Part shown: piece by piece, positions 11,060 to 20,250 of the stretch
How positions within the stretch are numbered: the stretch's first letter is position 1
Layout: each line of letters opens with the position of its first letter
Source: Xenorhabdus kozodoii
GTDB taxonomy: Bacteria > Pseudomonadota > Gammaproteobacteria > Enterobacterales > Enterobacteriaceae
Assembly: GCF_002632875.1 (NCBI RefSeq)
Contig: NZ_NJCX01000019.1
Span: 29,464-93,463, forward strand
Direction of reading: 5' to 3'
Length of the DNA stretch: 64,000 bases
Notes under the pieces: generated by a model
What the model was told of the DNA's origin: nothing
Databases searched by the model: none
The model's input: only the letters and a program-made list of their open reading frames with translations
Program-made: the position numbers and the translations under genes

Positions 11060-11668
11060 TTACAAATCCGTGATTTTTTGACGGCCAGCCAGCGAATGGG
11101 ACAATGTTGTGCCATCCACCATTTCAAGCTCGCCACCCACCGGAACACCATGGGCAATTCGGCTGGCTGTCACACCATATTGAAAGCACATTTCTGCAAT
11201 ATAGTTTGCCGTTGCCTCTCCTTCGACAGTTGGGTTGGTCGCCAGAATAATTTCTGACAATGTTTCAGAAGATAGACGCGCTTCTAAACGATCCAAACCT
11301 ATATCCATGGGTCCAATACCATCCAGCGGCGACAAATGTCCCATCAGGACAAAATAACGTCCCGCAAACTGCCCTGTTTGTTCGATGGCATGAATATCTG
11401 CCGGGCTTTCCACGATACAGATCTGGCCATTTTGCTGACGGCGGGGATTGGTGCAAATCGTACACTGCTCCTGCTCCGTGAATGTCCGGCAATCCTGACA
11501 GTGACCAATTTCAGACATCGCTCGCGTCAATGCCTGTGCCAATCGCATCCCACCACTGCGATCTCTCTGCAATAGATGAAATGCCATCCGCTGTGCAGAT
11601 TTTGGGCCTACGCCGGGCAAACAGCGCAGAGCTTCCATGAGAGATTCAAGAAGAGGACTGGTTTGCAT
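11060..11668 (-). CDS. recR: RecR, recombination mediator
   Basis: The product has 202 residues (E. coli 201) and acts with RecF and RecO to load RecA at single-stranded gaps. It has an N-terminal helix-hairpin-helix ([17 protein letters not shown]), a four-cysteine zinc site (C57, C60, C69, C72) and a Toprim domain starting at [10 protein letters not shown]. Its ATG shares one base with the ybaB stop (TAATG), so the two are translationally coupled in the dnaX-ybaB-recR operon. Confidence 0.96.
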   Translation of the reverse strand: MQTSPLLESLMEALRCLPGVGPKSAQRMAFHLLQRDRSGGMRLAQALTRAMSEIGHCQDCRTFTEQEQCTICTNPRRQQNGQICIVESPADIHAIEQTGQFAGRYFVLMGHLSPLDGIGPMDIGLDRLEARLSSETLSEIILATNPTVEGEATANYIAEMCFQYGVTASRIAHGVPVGGELEMVDGTTLSHSLAGRQKITDL

Positions 11669-11997
11669 TAGAATGGCATCTTAAACCCAGGTGGTAATTG
11701 CATTCCGCTGGAAACACCGGCCATTTTTTCTTTCTGGGTTTCTTCAATACGGCGAGCGGCATCATTGAATGCCGCTGCGATCAGATCTTCCAGCATATCT
11801 TTGTCGTCGTCCATCAAACTTGGATCGATTTCAACACGGCGGCAGTTATGTGCACCATTAATCGTGATTTTTACCAGACCCGCCCCAGATTCGCCCGTGA
11901 CTTCCAGACTTGCAATTTCTTCCTGCATTTTCTGCATTTTTTCTTGCATCTGCTGAGCCTGTTTCATCAAATTGCCCAAACCACCTTTACCAAACAT
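11668..11997 (-). CDS. ybaB: YbaB, nucleoid-associated DNA-binding protein
   Basis: The product has 109 residues (E. coli 109) of the YbaB/EbfC family: small dimeric proteins that bind DNA and coat the nucleoid. An N-terminal Gln/Met/Lys-rich helix ([19 protein letters not shown]) is followed by the conserved [20 protein letters not shown]. It lies between dnaX and recR and overlaps recR by one base. The precise cellular role of the family is still uncertain. Confidence 0.95.
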   Translation of the reverse strand: MFGKGGLGNLMKQAQQMQEKMQKMQEEIASLEVTGESGAGLVKITINGAHNCRRVEIDPSLMDDDKDMLEDLIAAAFNDAARRIEETQKEKMAGVSSGMQLPPGFKMPF

Positions 11998-12047
11998 AAT
12001 TTTCTCTCTTTGCTAGAGCCACAGCATAAAAAAATACACTACGGCAG

Positions 12048-14021
12048 TTAAACAGGCCGGATACTTTCTTCATCCAATTCTGCATCAAATAGTTGCTGAA
12101 GTGTTTGAATCGTTTTATCCGAAATAATGGATTGACGCGCTTGTGCCAATTTTTCTTCATAAATGGCTTGTCGCCACTCCAGAGGCGTTTTTACCGCAGG
12201 ATTATCATCTTCAATGATACTGAGTTCAATCGATTTTCCACGTAATGCACTTAATGCTTCGGCTAACGCTTTCTGCGCCGATGCTGAATTAAGGTGACGC
12301 TGCTTTGAACGTAAATGCAGGCAAAGACGATTTTCATCAATCTGTTCTTTAAACGCATTCAGTGCTACCTGCTGAACCAATTTTGGAATATCCAGTTTAT
12401 CAATTTCCGCCGCCCATGCGTCTCTTTGTTTCGATTCAATAGCCAGCTTTTCTGCTAATTCTGCGGTTTTTTCGTGCTCCAGTGCCGCCTTAATCGCTTT
12501 TGGCGTCGTCGTCGAGCGCGGCTTCTCTTTGCCGGCACTCGTCGCCCGCCAGCGATAGGCTTCTTTCTTTACCGGATTAACCGAGTTAGGCTCCCGTGTT
12601 TTAGGGAGATGGGTTTGAGAACGGTGCTCGGCCACTGCCACCAGTCGTTCCAGCGCCGAACTCGCCGGCTTCGCCTTCGCAGACTCTGCCGGCTCAGGCT
12701 TTTTTGCTGGCGTGCTTCCCTGACGGATCAGTGAATTTCTCGCTTGCAATAGTTTCGCTGTTGGGCTGTTTACAATGGACTCATTCTCCGCCGGTTGGGG
12801 TATCCTTTGCCCGGAGCGTTCGTTTTCCCCATTGTCTAAGGGGTTAGGAGAAAACTGAACCGAAGGTGTTGCGGCGGCCTCAAATGGCGCTACAGGTTTT
12901 TCCGCCGCAAGTGGGGGTGTTTCCTCAATAACGGTTTTGGGGTGAAAAGCCAAGGCGCGCAATAACGCCATCTCTACGCCCATCCGTCGTTCTGGCGCAT
13001 AAGGAAGTTCCTTACGGCCTACCAATAACGCTTGATAATAAAGCTGCAAATCCGTCGGAGAGATTGATCTTGCCAGCAAACGCAAACGTCCTTCTGTTGA
13101 AGAAGGCTCGCTTTCTGGTTGCTGAGGCAATAGCTGGAGCATCGCGATCCGATGCAACAAAGACAATGTTTCGACCAGCAGGTTTTCCCAATCTACACCG
13201 CGAGTTGACACTTGTTCCACCAGAGCCATCATTTGTTGACCATCTGCACGTACCAACGATTCAATGATCGCCAATGGTTGGTCATCATCCAACGTTCCCA
13301 ACATCTGGCTAACAATATCCGATGTCAGTTTTCCACCACCAAGAGCAATGGCTTGATCCGTTAAGCTCAAGGCATCACGCATGCTGCCATCCGCTGCACG
13401 AGCAAGCAGTTGCCGGGAACGAACGTCGCTCTCTATGTGTTCTGCATTGAGGATATGTTCCAATTGACCACTGATTTGATCCACATCAAGTGATTTCAAA
13501 TGGAATTGCAGACAACGCGAAAGAATAGTGACCGGCAGTTTCTGGGGATCGGTTGTTGCCAAAAGGAATTTCACATGTTCTGGCGGCTCTTCCAATGTCT
13601 TCAACAAGGCATTGAAACTATGGCGAGAAAGCATGTGAACTTCATCAATAAGGTAAACTTTGAAACGACCTCTGGCGGGCGCATACTGGACGTTGTCCAA
13701 TAACTCGCGGGTATCTTCTACTTTTGTTCGGGAAGCGGCGTCAATTTCAATCAAATCAACAAACCGACCCTGTTCAATTTCAAGACAGTTGGTACACTGA
13801 CCGCACGGAGTCTTGGTTATACCCGTTTCGCAATTCAACCCTTTTGCTAACAGACGTGCAATAGTGGTTTTCCCCACACCGCGAGTGCCGGAAAAAAGAT
13901 AAGCGTGATGGAGGCGTTGGTGTTCGAGACCATTCGCCAACGCAGTCAACACGTGCTGCTGACCAATCACATCAGAAAATATTTGTGGGCGCCACTTACG
14001 GGCCAGTACCTGATAGCTCAT
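12048..14021 (-). CDS. dnaX: DNA polymerase III subunits tau and gamma
   Basis: The full-length tau product has 657 residues (E. coli 643). The AAA+ clamp-loader domain has Walker A GTRGVGKT (45-52) and zinc ligands C64, C73, C76 and C79. The C-terminal part binds DnaB helicase and the alpha subunit. A slippery A-AAA-AAG at codons 439-441 would give a 442-residue gamma form by -1 frameshifting, as in E. coli (separate entry). The linker at residues 370-540 is less conserved. It is the first gene of a dnaX-ybaB-recR operon and lies downstream of apt. Confidence 0.97.
   Translation of the reverse strand: MSYQVLARKWRPQIFSDVIGQQHVLTALANGLEHQRLHHAYLFSGTRGVGKTTIARLLAKGLNCETGITKTPCGQCTNCLEIEQGRFVDLIEIDAASRTKVEDTRELLDNVQYAPARGRFKVYLIDEVHMLSRHSFNALLKTLEEPPEHVKFLLATTDPQKLPVTILSRCLQFHLKSLDVDQISGQLEHILNAEHIESDVRSRQLLARAADGSMRDALSLTDQAIALGGGKLTSDIVSQMLGTLDDDQPLAIIESLVRADGQQMMALVEQVSTRGVDWENLLVETLSLLHRIAMLQLLPQQPESEPSSTEGRLRLLARSISPTDLQLYYQALLVGRKELPYAPERRMGVEMALLRALAFHPKTVIEETPPLAAEKPVAPFEAAATPSVQFSPNPLDNGENERSGQRIPQPAENESIVNSPTAKLLQARNSLIRQGSTPAKKPEPAESAKAKPASSALERLVAVAEHRSQTHLPKTREPNSVNPVKKEAYRWRATSAGKEKPRSTTTPKAIKAALEHEKTAELAEKLAIESKQRDAWAAEIDKLDIPKLVQQVALNAFKEQIDENRLCLHLRSKQRHLNSASAQKALAEALSALRGKSIELSIIEDDNPAVKTPLEWRQAIYEEKLAQARQSIISDKTIQTLQQLFDAELDEESIRPV
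12664..12721 (-). promoter_or_regulatory. dnaX programmed -1 frameshift signal
   Basis: Three elements lie in order on the minus strand. A Shine-Dalgarno-like AGGGA (12717-12721) is 11 bases before the slippery AAAAAAG (12699-12705, phased A-AAA-AAG). GCCGGC repeats at 12688-12693 and 12664-12669 follow and can form a downstream stem. In the -1 frame the next codons are GCC and TGA, so gamma would end Lys-Lys-Ala. The E. coli dnaX cassette has the same three parts. Confidence 0.85.
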
Positions 14022-14063
14022 GAATACCGAGGAAATTGAACATGATTGTCTATCATGCTAGCA

Positions 14064-14089
14064 CAGCCTCACCATTAACGGCGAGGCTG
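14064..14089 (-). terminator. Hairpin between apt and dnaX
   Basis: A 10-bp stem with one G-T pair (CAGCCTCGCC with GGTGAGGCTG, 6-base loop) lies just past the apt stop and before dnaX. It has no clear T-run, so it may be a weak terminator or an attenuating structure. Confidence 0.4.
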
Positions 14090-14117
14090 ATATATTAATA
14101 TGTGTCAATAATGCCAA

Positions 14118-14669
14118 TCAGTGACCAGGAAATTCAACGAGGGTGTAGCTGTTAACGCCTTGTTTTTCCAAGCGTTCAACGCCGCCTAAATCCGGTAATC
14201 CAATGACAAACGCCGCTTCAGAAACTTGACCACCCAGACGACGAATCAAGCGTACTGTTGCATCAATCGTCCCCCCCGTTGCAAGCAGATCGTCAATAAC
14301 CAAAACCTGATCCCCTTCGTTGATACTGCTTTTATGAATTTCCAATATATCTGTACCATATTCCAGATCGTAAGTTTCGCTCAGCGTTTCACGCGGTAAT
14401 TTACCTTTTTTACGAACAGGAACAAAACCCACCCCCAGACGCAGTGCAACAGGCGCTCCGAATAAGAAACCACGAGCTTCAGTACCCACAATTTTCGTGA
14501 TGCCTTGATTCTGATAACGCGCCACCAACAGATCTATCGCCATTTGATAGGCCGCAGGATTGTCGAGCAGTGTGGTAATGTCACGAAAAAGTATTCCCGC
14601 CTTTGGATAATCAGGGATTGTTTCGATACTATCTTTAATTAATTGCAGTTGTTGTGCGTTAGCGGTCAT
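14118..14669 (-). CDS. apt: Adenine phosphoribosyltransferase
   Basis: The product has 183 residues, the same as E. coli Apt, and makes AMP from adenine and PRPP. The PRPP-binding motif [13 protein letters not shown] and the motif [10 protein letters not shown] are present. I chose the ATG at 14669 ([15 protein letters not shown]) because it matches the family start; a longer frame from 14735 adds 22 hydrophobic residues that no homologue I know carries. It is divergent from priC and directly upstream of dnaX. Confidence 0.94.
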   Translation of the reverse strand: MTANAQQLQLIKDSIETIPDYPKAGILFRDITTLLDNPAAYQMAIDLLVARYQNQGITKIVGTEARGFLFGAPVALRLGVGFVPVRKKGKLPRETLSETYDLEYGTDILEIHKSSINEGDQVLVIDDLLATGGTIDATVRLIRRLGGQVSEAAFVIGLPDLGGVERLEKQGVNSYTLVEFPGH

Positions 14670-14806
14670 AATCGATGCCAGCCAGGTTATAAAAAGAAAA
14701 CGGTAAAATCTATTCAAACTACCGAGAAAAAGCAACAGCCAGGCAAGTTGCTACTTGCAGTTTGTTGACTTAAGTCAAGCTTAACACCTGGCGGATTCAG
14801 GTCATT

Positions 14807-15418
14807 ATGGCCGAATCTATGCAGCCAATTAAAATGGGCTTTAACAGACGGATTATTAATGATAATGAGATGCTAATGGGCATACAAAATTTATTAGGTG
14901 CACTTGAAAAACAAGTCAGTATTCTGGAAAAAGAACTCGCTTTATTGCCCGACATCCCTTTTTCCATCGCCCGTTTTGATCAAACATTATTCCACCACCA
15001 CAGCAATAAACTCAGTGGATACATGCAAGAAATCAGTCACAATATGGAACAATTGAAAGCCTGTGTAAACGATTATCGAATTGAACAGGTGAAATTCCTT
15101 GCCGAGCGTTTAGTGACGCAAATAGAGGCACTGAAACGCGAAATATCAACCCAAGCGCTGCGAAAAAAGGAAGATAAATTTGAGCGCCGCTCGCAAGGAC
15201 AAGATCTTTACCAACGTCTGGCAGAACATCAAGATTATGAACGCCGTTTAATGGCAATGATTGATGACAGGGAATTACAATTAAACAGACAAACGACACT
15301 TGCCAATCAGCACAAACTGCAAAAAGAAATTGCAACGTTGGCCGGCAGGCTCGCCCGCTGTCGCCAAGCATTAATGCGGATCGAAAAATCGATAGAAAAG
15401 CAAGAGAATTCAGATTAA
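14807..15418 (+). CDS. priC: PriC, primosomal replication protein N''
   Basis: The 203-residue helical protein contains the PriC motifs DYERRLMAMIDDRE and ARCRQALMRIEKSIEK near the C-terminus, matching E. coli DFERRL and ARCRHALEKIE. PriC restarts stalled forks by loading DnaB. It is longer than E. coli PriC (175), mostly at the N-terminus. The upstream ATG has only an AGGT site, and an internal ATG near codon 22 (MLMGIQNLLGALEKQ) aligns with the E. coli start, so the true start is open. It is followed by rsmS. Confidence 0.87.
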   Translation: MAESMQPIKMGFNRRIINDNEMLMGIQNLLGALEKQVSILEKELALLPDIPFSIARFDQTLFHHHSNKLSGYMQEISHNMEQLKACVNDYRIEQVKFLAERLVTQIEALKREISTQALRKKEDKFERRSQGQDLYQRLAEHQDYERRLMAMIDDRELQLNRQTTLANQHKLQKEIATLAGRLARCRQALMRIEKSIEKQENSD

Positions 15419-15438
15419 TCCCAAGGAAAACAGCAACC

Positions 15439-15603
15439 ATGACTTTGGAACAAGCGTCACCTGAAATACAACTCGCAGTCGATCTTATTTATTTGCTTGA
15501 ATGTAACAAAGTTTCCCCTGCGATCGCACTGGCAGCATTAGAAATCGTCAAACACGATCTTCAAAAGAAATTGCAAAAACAGACTCAGCAGTCTGAGGAA
15601 TAA
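15439..15603 (+). CDS. rsmS: RsmS/YbaM small protein (DUF2496)
   Basis: A 54-residue protein, MTLEQASPEIQLAVDLIY..., closely matching E. coli YbaM/RsmS (53 residues) in the motif LAVDLI-LLE and in IALAALEIVKHDLQKKL. An AAGGA site lies about 10 bases before the ATG. It begins 20 bases after priC and is probably cotranscribed. In pectobacteria RsmS has been described as a regulator of secondary metabolites; no enzymatic role is known to me. Confidence 0.88.
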   Translation: MTLEQASPEIQLAVDLIYLLECNKVSPAIALAALEIVKHDLQKKLQKQTQQSEE

Positions 15604-15669
15604 GCCTACTCCTCAGACTGCGTGTCTAAACGAAAAACCGCTTCAACAAAAACAAGTGAGCAAAATGGC

Positions 15670-18600
15670 TTACGGTAAAAATGGCTTGTCACCCGCTGAA
15701 AATTTTTTCTCTGGCTGGCGATCCCCATCATTCAATGGCTTTTGTATTTCTTGCCAACGTTCACCTTGCTGATTGTGCAAGTAAACTTCTAGCTGATTAA
15801 ATGCAATATTGATATCGTTTTCCCGACATAATTTATCAATACTGCGGTTAACTTCATCGACAGTACGGCTGCGATCACCCAATTCTCGGACATAGAGCCT
15901 TAACTCATGATCCAGTGTACTGGCACCAAAATTCATAAAGTAGACTTGTGGCCCAGGCTCACTCATTACGCGGGGGTTTTCACTTGCTGCTCTCAGCAAA
16001 ACCGCTTTGACCTTATCAAGATCAGAGCCGTATGCAACACCAATCTTAATAATAATTCGCGTGATGGTATCAGAAAGTGTCCAATTAATCAGACGCTCCG
16101 TCACAAATGCCCGGTTAGGAATAATGACCTCTTTGCGATCAAAGTCGGTGATCGTCGTTGCACGAATACGGATTTTACTGACTGAACCGGAATAAGTTCC
16201 TATCGTGACTGTATCGCCAATACGAACCGGACGTTCGAACAAAATAATCAACCCCGAAACAAAGTTAGCAAAAATTTCCTGTAGGCCAAAACCCAGACCG
16301 ACTGAAAGTGCCGCCGCCAACCATTGTAATTTATTCCACGAAACCCCCAATGTTCCTAACGCCGTAATGACGCCAACACCAATAATCAGATAAGTCAGTG
16401 TCGTTTTAATCGCATACGAAGAGCCTTGTTGCAACTGCAAGCGGGATAACACCAACACTTCCAGCAGGCCCGGCAAGTTTCTCATCATGACCCAGGAAAT
16501 GACCAACATCGCGATTGAAAGTACCAAATCTTTCAAGGTTACATATTTCAGGGCATTACCCAGTTCTGTTGTCGTGCTGTATTGCCACAAGTTGACCCCA
16601 TCAAGGTAGGAAAAGACCGTCACCAAATCAGACCAAATCCAATAAAATGCACCTAAAAAGATCAAAAACAGCACCATGGTAGTTAAACGTAATGATTGCT
16701 GATTGATGCGATCCAAGGCCATTGGCGGCTCATCTATGACTTCACCTTCCGCCCCTTCTTTCGTCAGGGACTGACGCCGGGCGACAGCACGTCGATAAGC
16801 AATGCGGCGGGCGGCAATTCCCAATCCACGCAAACAGGCCTGATAACTGATATGCCAGAGGAACAGTAAATACAAACTATAGAGCCAACGTTCTGCCAGG
16901 CGTAAGGTTGTGTAGAAATACCCTGATACCATTAACACTATCAGAACCAGTGGGGCAAAAGTGAGTGCCGTCACTACGATGGTACGGATCATATGCGAGC
17001 TTTTTTCACGCCACACATAGCGGCAGAATGGAAAAACAAACAGAAAGGTAAAGAACAGACAGATCAATACCGTGCACTGACCAATCACATCATCAGACAA
17101 GCGCAAAGGATATTTAGCGCCCAATGTTACCCAGAACAAAATGGGCAATAGCGCGATCGACAAGCGAACCAAGTTCTTGCGGAATAAGTGACAAACCACG
17201 TTGTCCAGAGAAAAATGCCGTTCTCCAATGCCATCTTTCACAAGGATCTGGTAACTGCAACTATACATAATCCAAAAAAGCGCCAACTGACGGGAGAAGC
17301 CCCAAATCAGGCCACCAACGTCATCTCCCGATTTCGAATACCAATAACCTATCGCTAATAGGATAAAAGCGAGGGGCAACGTTTTGATTAATGTCAGTAT
17401 CAGTGCCAATGGCGTATGTAGTTGACTATCGCGGCGAAATTGCCCCACTTCACCCGCTATTTTTTTCAACTGCTCATTAATGCCTTTGGTTTGCCAGCGT
17501 AAAAACAGGCCAACTAACACGAGGGGAATGACGAAATGGACAGAATTTTTCAACCCTGTCATCAGCCCGCTCAATGTCAATCGAATATCCAGGTGGCTCA
17601 GTTCTTCTTGGATCTGTGCTGGCAGGGATTCTAACCAGGCCACGTTCATCGGTTTATTGCTGTTAACCCAAAAGATTTGCTGGACAAGAGTCTGTTCCAG
17701 CGATTCAGAGACATCTAATAACTGCTGCTGATCCATCTGTAAATTAATGGCATGGGTGATCTGGTTTCCCAACTGGTTATTAAGCTGCTCTAAAAGCTCA
17801 CAATGAACGTCCAGGATCTGGTTGATCGCATGATGGATTTCATCCACCATCTCCTTGGATGCATTTTTTATTTGGTCATTATTTAATAACTTATTAACAT
17901 AGCCATTCCCTTGACAAAGCTGATCTCGTTCCTGATTAATTTCGAATTGCTCCAGACGCAAGTCTGCTATTTTTGTTGGCAAATCTTTTGTCAGTACATC
18001 ATGGGGTATTTTTAACTGTTCCTGAAACAGGATACGAGATAACAGTAAACTGCCACGTAAGACCTTAATTTGCTCTTTAAGATTACGTTCTGATTGGATG
18101 GTTCGTTCCAGAAAATTCTTAACGCGGATACTTTTCTGCGCCAGTTGGTTACTATCACGGGTTACGGTAATCAATCGCTTACTAAGTTCGCTATTATGCT
18201 CAATTTCCGCCTGAACTAATGCGTTATCTTGAATATGTAAATTTTTGCCATCTTTAGTTTGTGCTTCTTTCGCGGTTTCCTCAGAAAGCGTCAACCGTTT
18301 GCCACTCATCACATTTTGAATAAATTGGATATTACGTTCCAACTGCTCAATTTGGAGAGTCGTATAATCCCGCTGCCGCTGTAAAAGCGCTTGTAACTGA
18401 GTATTTGCCTGTAGAGATTCTCTTTGATACTCATTTTGCTGCATCAGAAAAAGCTGTTCTACCTGCAATGACTCTACCTGGGTAAGGCTCGATTCTGACT
18501 GCTCAGTCAAAGCATTATTGAGTTGGTTACGAATTTGCTGCAATCTCTGCATATTGCGAAACAGCACATTTTGCACGCGTTCTGGCTGAGTTTGCAGCCC

Positions 18601-19131
18601 AATCAACTGACTATTGTAACTGGCAAGATTTTCCTGTGCTCGCTGTAAGTTATACCACGCGCTATTCAATTTTGATTCGAGCTGCTTTAAGGATAGGGTG
18701 CCCAACATCTGTTGATAGGCATCTTGCTGATCACCATTTTTCAGATCCTCCAGCTCAGCCATAACCTGATGTGATTTTTGTGGCACATTTTGCACATTTT
18801 TCCTGAGTAGATCGAAATCCAGCTTCAGTTGTTCTATTTTGTCAAAGAAAGAGAGTGCTTTTTCCAAATCAGCTATCGATATCTTTTCCTCAGCCGTATG
18901 TTCCTTACGTTCTGTCAGGATCTTAAGCTGATTTTGAATATCATTACGGGTTGGAACATCACCACTGGAAGCTGCATGTGCAGAAAAAAAGAAAGGTGAC
19001 AGGAGAAAAAACAGACTCACTATCAAAATAAAGCGAAAAAATAGTATCGTAGGAAAGCGTATTGAGGAGAATTTGTTACACAAACTCGCCATATTGGGTA
19101 AAGCACCCAAGTATTGGTTAACTGAAACCAT
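15670..19131 (-). CDS. mscK: MscK, potassium-dependent mechanosensitive channel
   Basis: The product has 1153 residues (E. coli about 1120). After a signal peptide ending near residue 53, a long coiled-coil periplasmic domain (to about 500) is followed by about 11 membrane segments and the MscS pore domain, with LGVSWNKLQWLAAALSVG and GLQEIFANFVSGLIILFERP near residues 940-985. The channel opens under membrane tension and releases ions. An alternative start at codon 14 (19092) would give a more usual signal peptide. It follows the ychN remnant downstream of acrR. Confidence 0.94.
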   Translation of the reverse strand: MVSVNQYLGALPNMASLCNKFSSIRFPTILFFRFILIVSLFFLLSPFFFSAHAASSGDVPTRNDIQNQLKILTERKEHTAEEKISIADLEKALSFFDKIEQLKLDFDLLRKNVQNVPQKSHQVMAELEDLKNGDQQDAYQQMLGTLSLKQLESKLNSAWYNLQRAQENLASYNSQLIGLQTQPERVQNVLFRNMQRLQQIRNQLNNALTEQSESSLTQVESLQVEQLFLMQQNEYQRESLQANTQLQALLQRQRDYTTLQIEQLERNIQFIQNVMSGKRLTLSEETAKEAQTKDGKNLHIQDNALVQAEIEHNSELSKRLITVTRDSNQLAQKSIRVKNFLERTIQSERNLKEQIKVLRGSLLLSRILFQEQLKIPHDVLTKDLPTKIADLRLEQFEINQERDQLCQGNGYVNKLLNNDQIKNASKEMVDEIHHAINQILDVHCELLEQLNNQLGNQITHAINLQMDQQQLLDVSESLEQTLVQQIFWVNSNKPMNVAWLESLPAQIQEELSHLDIRLTLSGLMTGLKNSVHFVIPLVLVGLFLRWQTKGINEQLKKIAGEVGQFRRDSQLHTPLALILTLIKTLPLAFILLAIGYWYSKSGDDVGGLIWGFSRQLALFWIMYSCSYQILVKDGIGERHFSLDNVVCHLFRKNLVRLSIALLPILFWVTLGAKYPLRLSDDVIGQCTVLICLFFTFLFVFPFCRYVWREKSSHMIRTIVVTALTFAPLVLIVLMVSGYFYTTLRLAERWLYSLYLLFLWHISYQACLRGLGIAARRIAYRRAVARRQSLTKEGAEGEVIDEPPMALDRINQQSLRLTTMVLFLIFLGAFYWIWSDLVTVFSYLDGVNLWQYSTTTELGNALKYVTLKDLVLSIAMLVISWVMMRNLPGLLEVLVLSRLQLQQGSSYAIKTTLTYLIIGVGVITALGTLGVSWNKLQWLAAALSVGLGFGLQEIFANFVSGLIILFERPVRIGDTVTIGTYSGSVSKIRIRATTITDFDRKEVIIPNRAFVTERLINWTLSDTITRIIIKIGVAYGSDLDKVKAVLLRAASENPRVMSEPGPQVYFMNFGASTLDHELRLYVRELGDRSRTVDEVNRSIDKLCRENDINIAFNQLEVYLHNQQGERWQEIQKPLNDGDRQPEKKFSAGDKPFLP

Positions 19132-19139
19132 GAATTCAT

Positions 19140-19455
19140 CTACCCATCATTTGCCACACCATCAACCAATGCCAGTTTATTAATTCCTCTGGCATCAGAG
19201 CCGGTTTTGCACAACTTAACCTCGACACCTTGTGCTGTCAAAATTTCCAGCATTCGTTGTAAATTATAGCCCTCTTTAGACCGTTGCCCTGCCAAACCAG
19301 CAACCACATCATCAGACATTAAACATAATTTCAGTTCACTGTGAGCTTGGCTCTTTAAGCGCAATGGATAATCTCAGTGCATTAAAAAGAGACTCATTAC
19401 CATAGGCACCACCACTGGCAATGATCAGAATGGGTTCTATTAATATTGACCTCAT
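19140..19455 (-). pseudogene. ychN: ychN-like DsrE/F-family gene, frameshifted and truncated
   Basis: Two overlapping reading frames together encode a YchN-type protein. From 19455 the first frame gives ILIIASGGAYGNESLFNALR followed by LSIALKE, then meets a stop. The second gives HSELKLCLMSDDVVAGLAGQ, then YNLQRMLEILTAQGVEVKLC, and stops at GVANDG. E. coli YchN (117 residues) has the same order of motifs. Removing one C in GAGCCAAGC (plus-strand g at 19349/19350) restores one frame. About the last 20 residues are also missing, ending 8 bases before mscK. The remnant begins 2 bases after the acrR stop. Confidence 0.8.
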
Positions 19456-19457
19456 AT

Positions 19458-20108
19458 TCAAGATTCGTTTTTTTCACTGTGCCGCAAGTGGTGGCTGTAT
19501 TTAAGTGTATCAATGAAACTATCCACCAAATGAGCAGACTGCTCTTGAATATTAAAACTGTCTGGTGAGAATGACCAGTTCTCAAGCATTCCAGTCATCA
19601 ATGCTCTTACCATGATAGCAGAACGCTTGAAATCGAGATTATAGGGTAGTTCTCCAGATTGAATACAAGCAACTAACGTTTTTTCAATCTTCTTGTAATC
19701 AGAAATACATATTTCCCTAATATCCTCCACTAGTGGAGATATTTCTCCAACGAATTCACATTTGTGGAAAAAAATTTCCATTAATTGACGAATTTGAGAA
19801 TCATTAATCATCATTTGCAATATCGAAATTAATAAAGATCTCAACGCAATAAGTGGATTATCAGGATATTTTGATTGATACTCTTTCTCTAGTTCGTCTA
19901 TTTTATGCGCTGGCATTCTACAAACAACAGAAAGTAAATCTGTTTTATTTTTAAAGTGCCAATAAATAGCTCCGCGTGTTACACCTGCGGCAGTTGCGAT
20001 ATCTGATAGTGAAGTAGCAGAAACACCACGCTCAGAAAAAGACTTTATCGCAGCATCTATAATTTGCTGACGAGTTTGATTGGCTTGCTGTTTAGTTTTT
20101 CGTGCCAT
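19458..20108 (-). CDS. acrR: AcrR, TetR-family repressor of acrAB
   Basis: A 216-residue protein (E. coli 215) with an N-terminal TetR helix-turn-helix (SLSDIATAAGVTRGAIYWHF, about 30-50) and a ligand-binding domain containing MEIFFHKCEFVGEISPLV. It represses the divergent acrAB and itself and is released by diverse toxic ligands. I used the ATG at 20108 (MARKTKQQANQTRQQI) to match the family start; the frame extends 33 codons upstream through the operator and is not credible there. The predicted operator lies 39 bases upstream. Confidence 0.95.
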   Translation of the reverse strand: MARKTKQQANQTRQQIIDAAIKSFSERGVSATSLSDIATAAGVTRGAIYWHFKNKTDLLSVVCRMPAHKIDELEKEYQSKYPDNPLIALRSLLISILQMMINDSQIRQLMEIFFHKCEFVGEISPLVEDIREICISDYKKIEKTLVACIQSGELPYNLDFKRSAIMVRALMTGMLENWSFSPDSFNIQEQSAHLVDSFIDTLKYSHHLRHSEKNES

Positions 20109-20146
20109 TTCAGTGCCATAAACTTTGTTTTTGACTGAGGCTGATT

Positions 20147-20170
20147 TACATACATTCATGTATGTTTGTA
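20147..20170. promoter_or_regulatory. Predicted AcrR operator
   Basis: A 24-base element in the acrR-acrA gap begins TACATACATT and ends TATGTTTGTA. E. coli AcrR binds a 24-base palindrome with halves TACATACATT and AATGTATGTA, so the left half is identical and the right half matches 8 of 10. Inside it, ACATACAT-TC-ATGTATGT (20148-20165) is a perfect palindrome in a shorter register. Confidence 0.8.
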
Positions 20171-20250
20171 CTATAGCACCCATTAACCAACAAAGTAATG
20201 ATTTCACTTGTTAGATTAAAGAATCAACATTGAAAAATTGAGGTTTACTT

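Noticed and set aside
14670..14735. Upstream extension of apt encoding a hydrophobic leader
   Set aside because: Apt is cytosolic and the internal ATG at 14669 gives the exact family length; the leader has no support beyond being an open frame.
20109..20207. 33-codon upstream extension of acrR
   Set aside because: It would run through the AcrR operator, and the ATG at 20108 matches the known start MARKTKQ.
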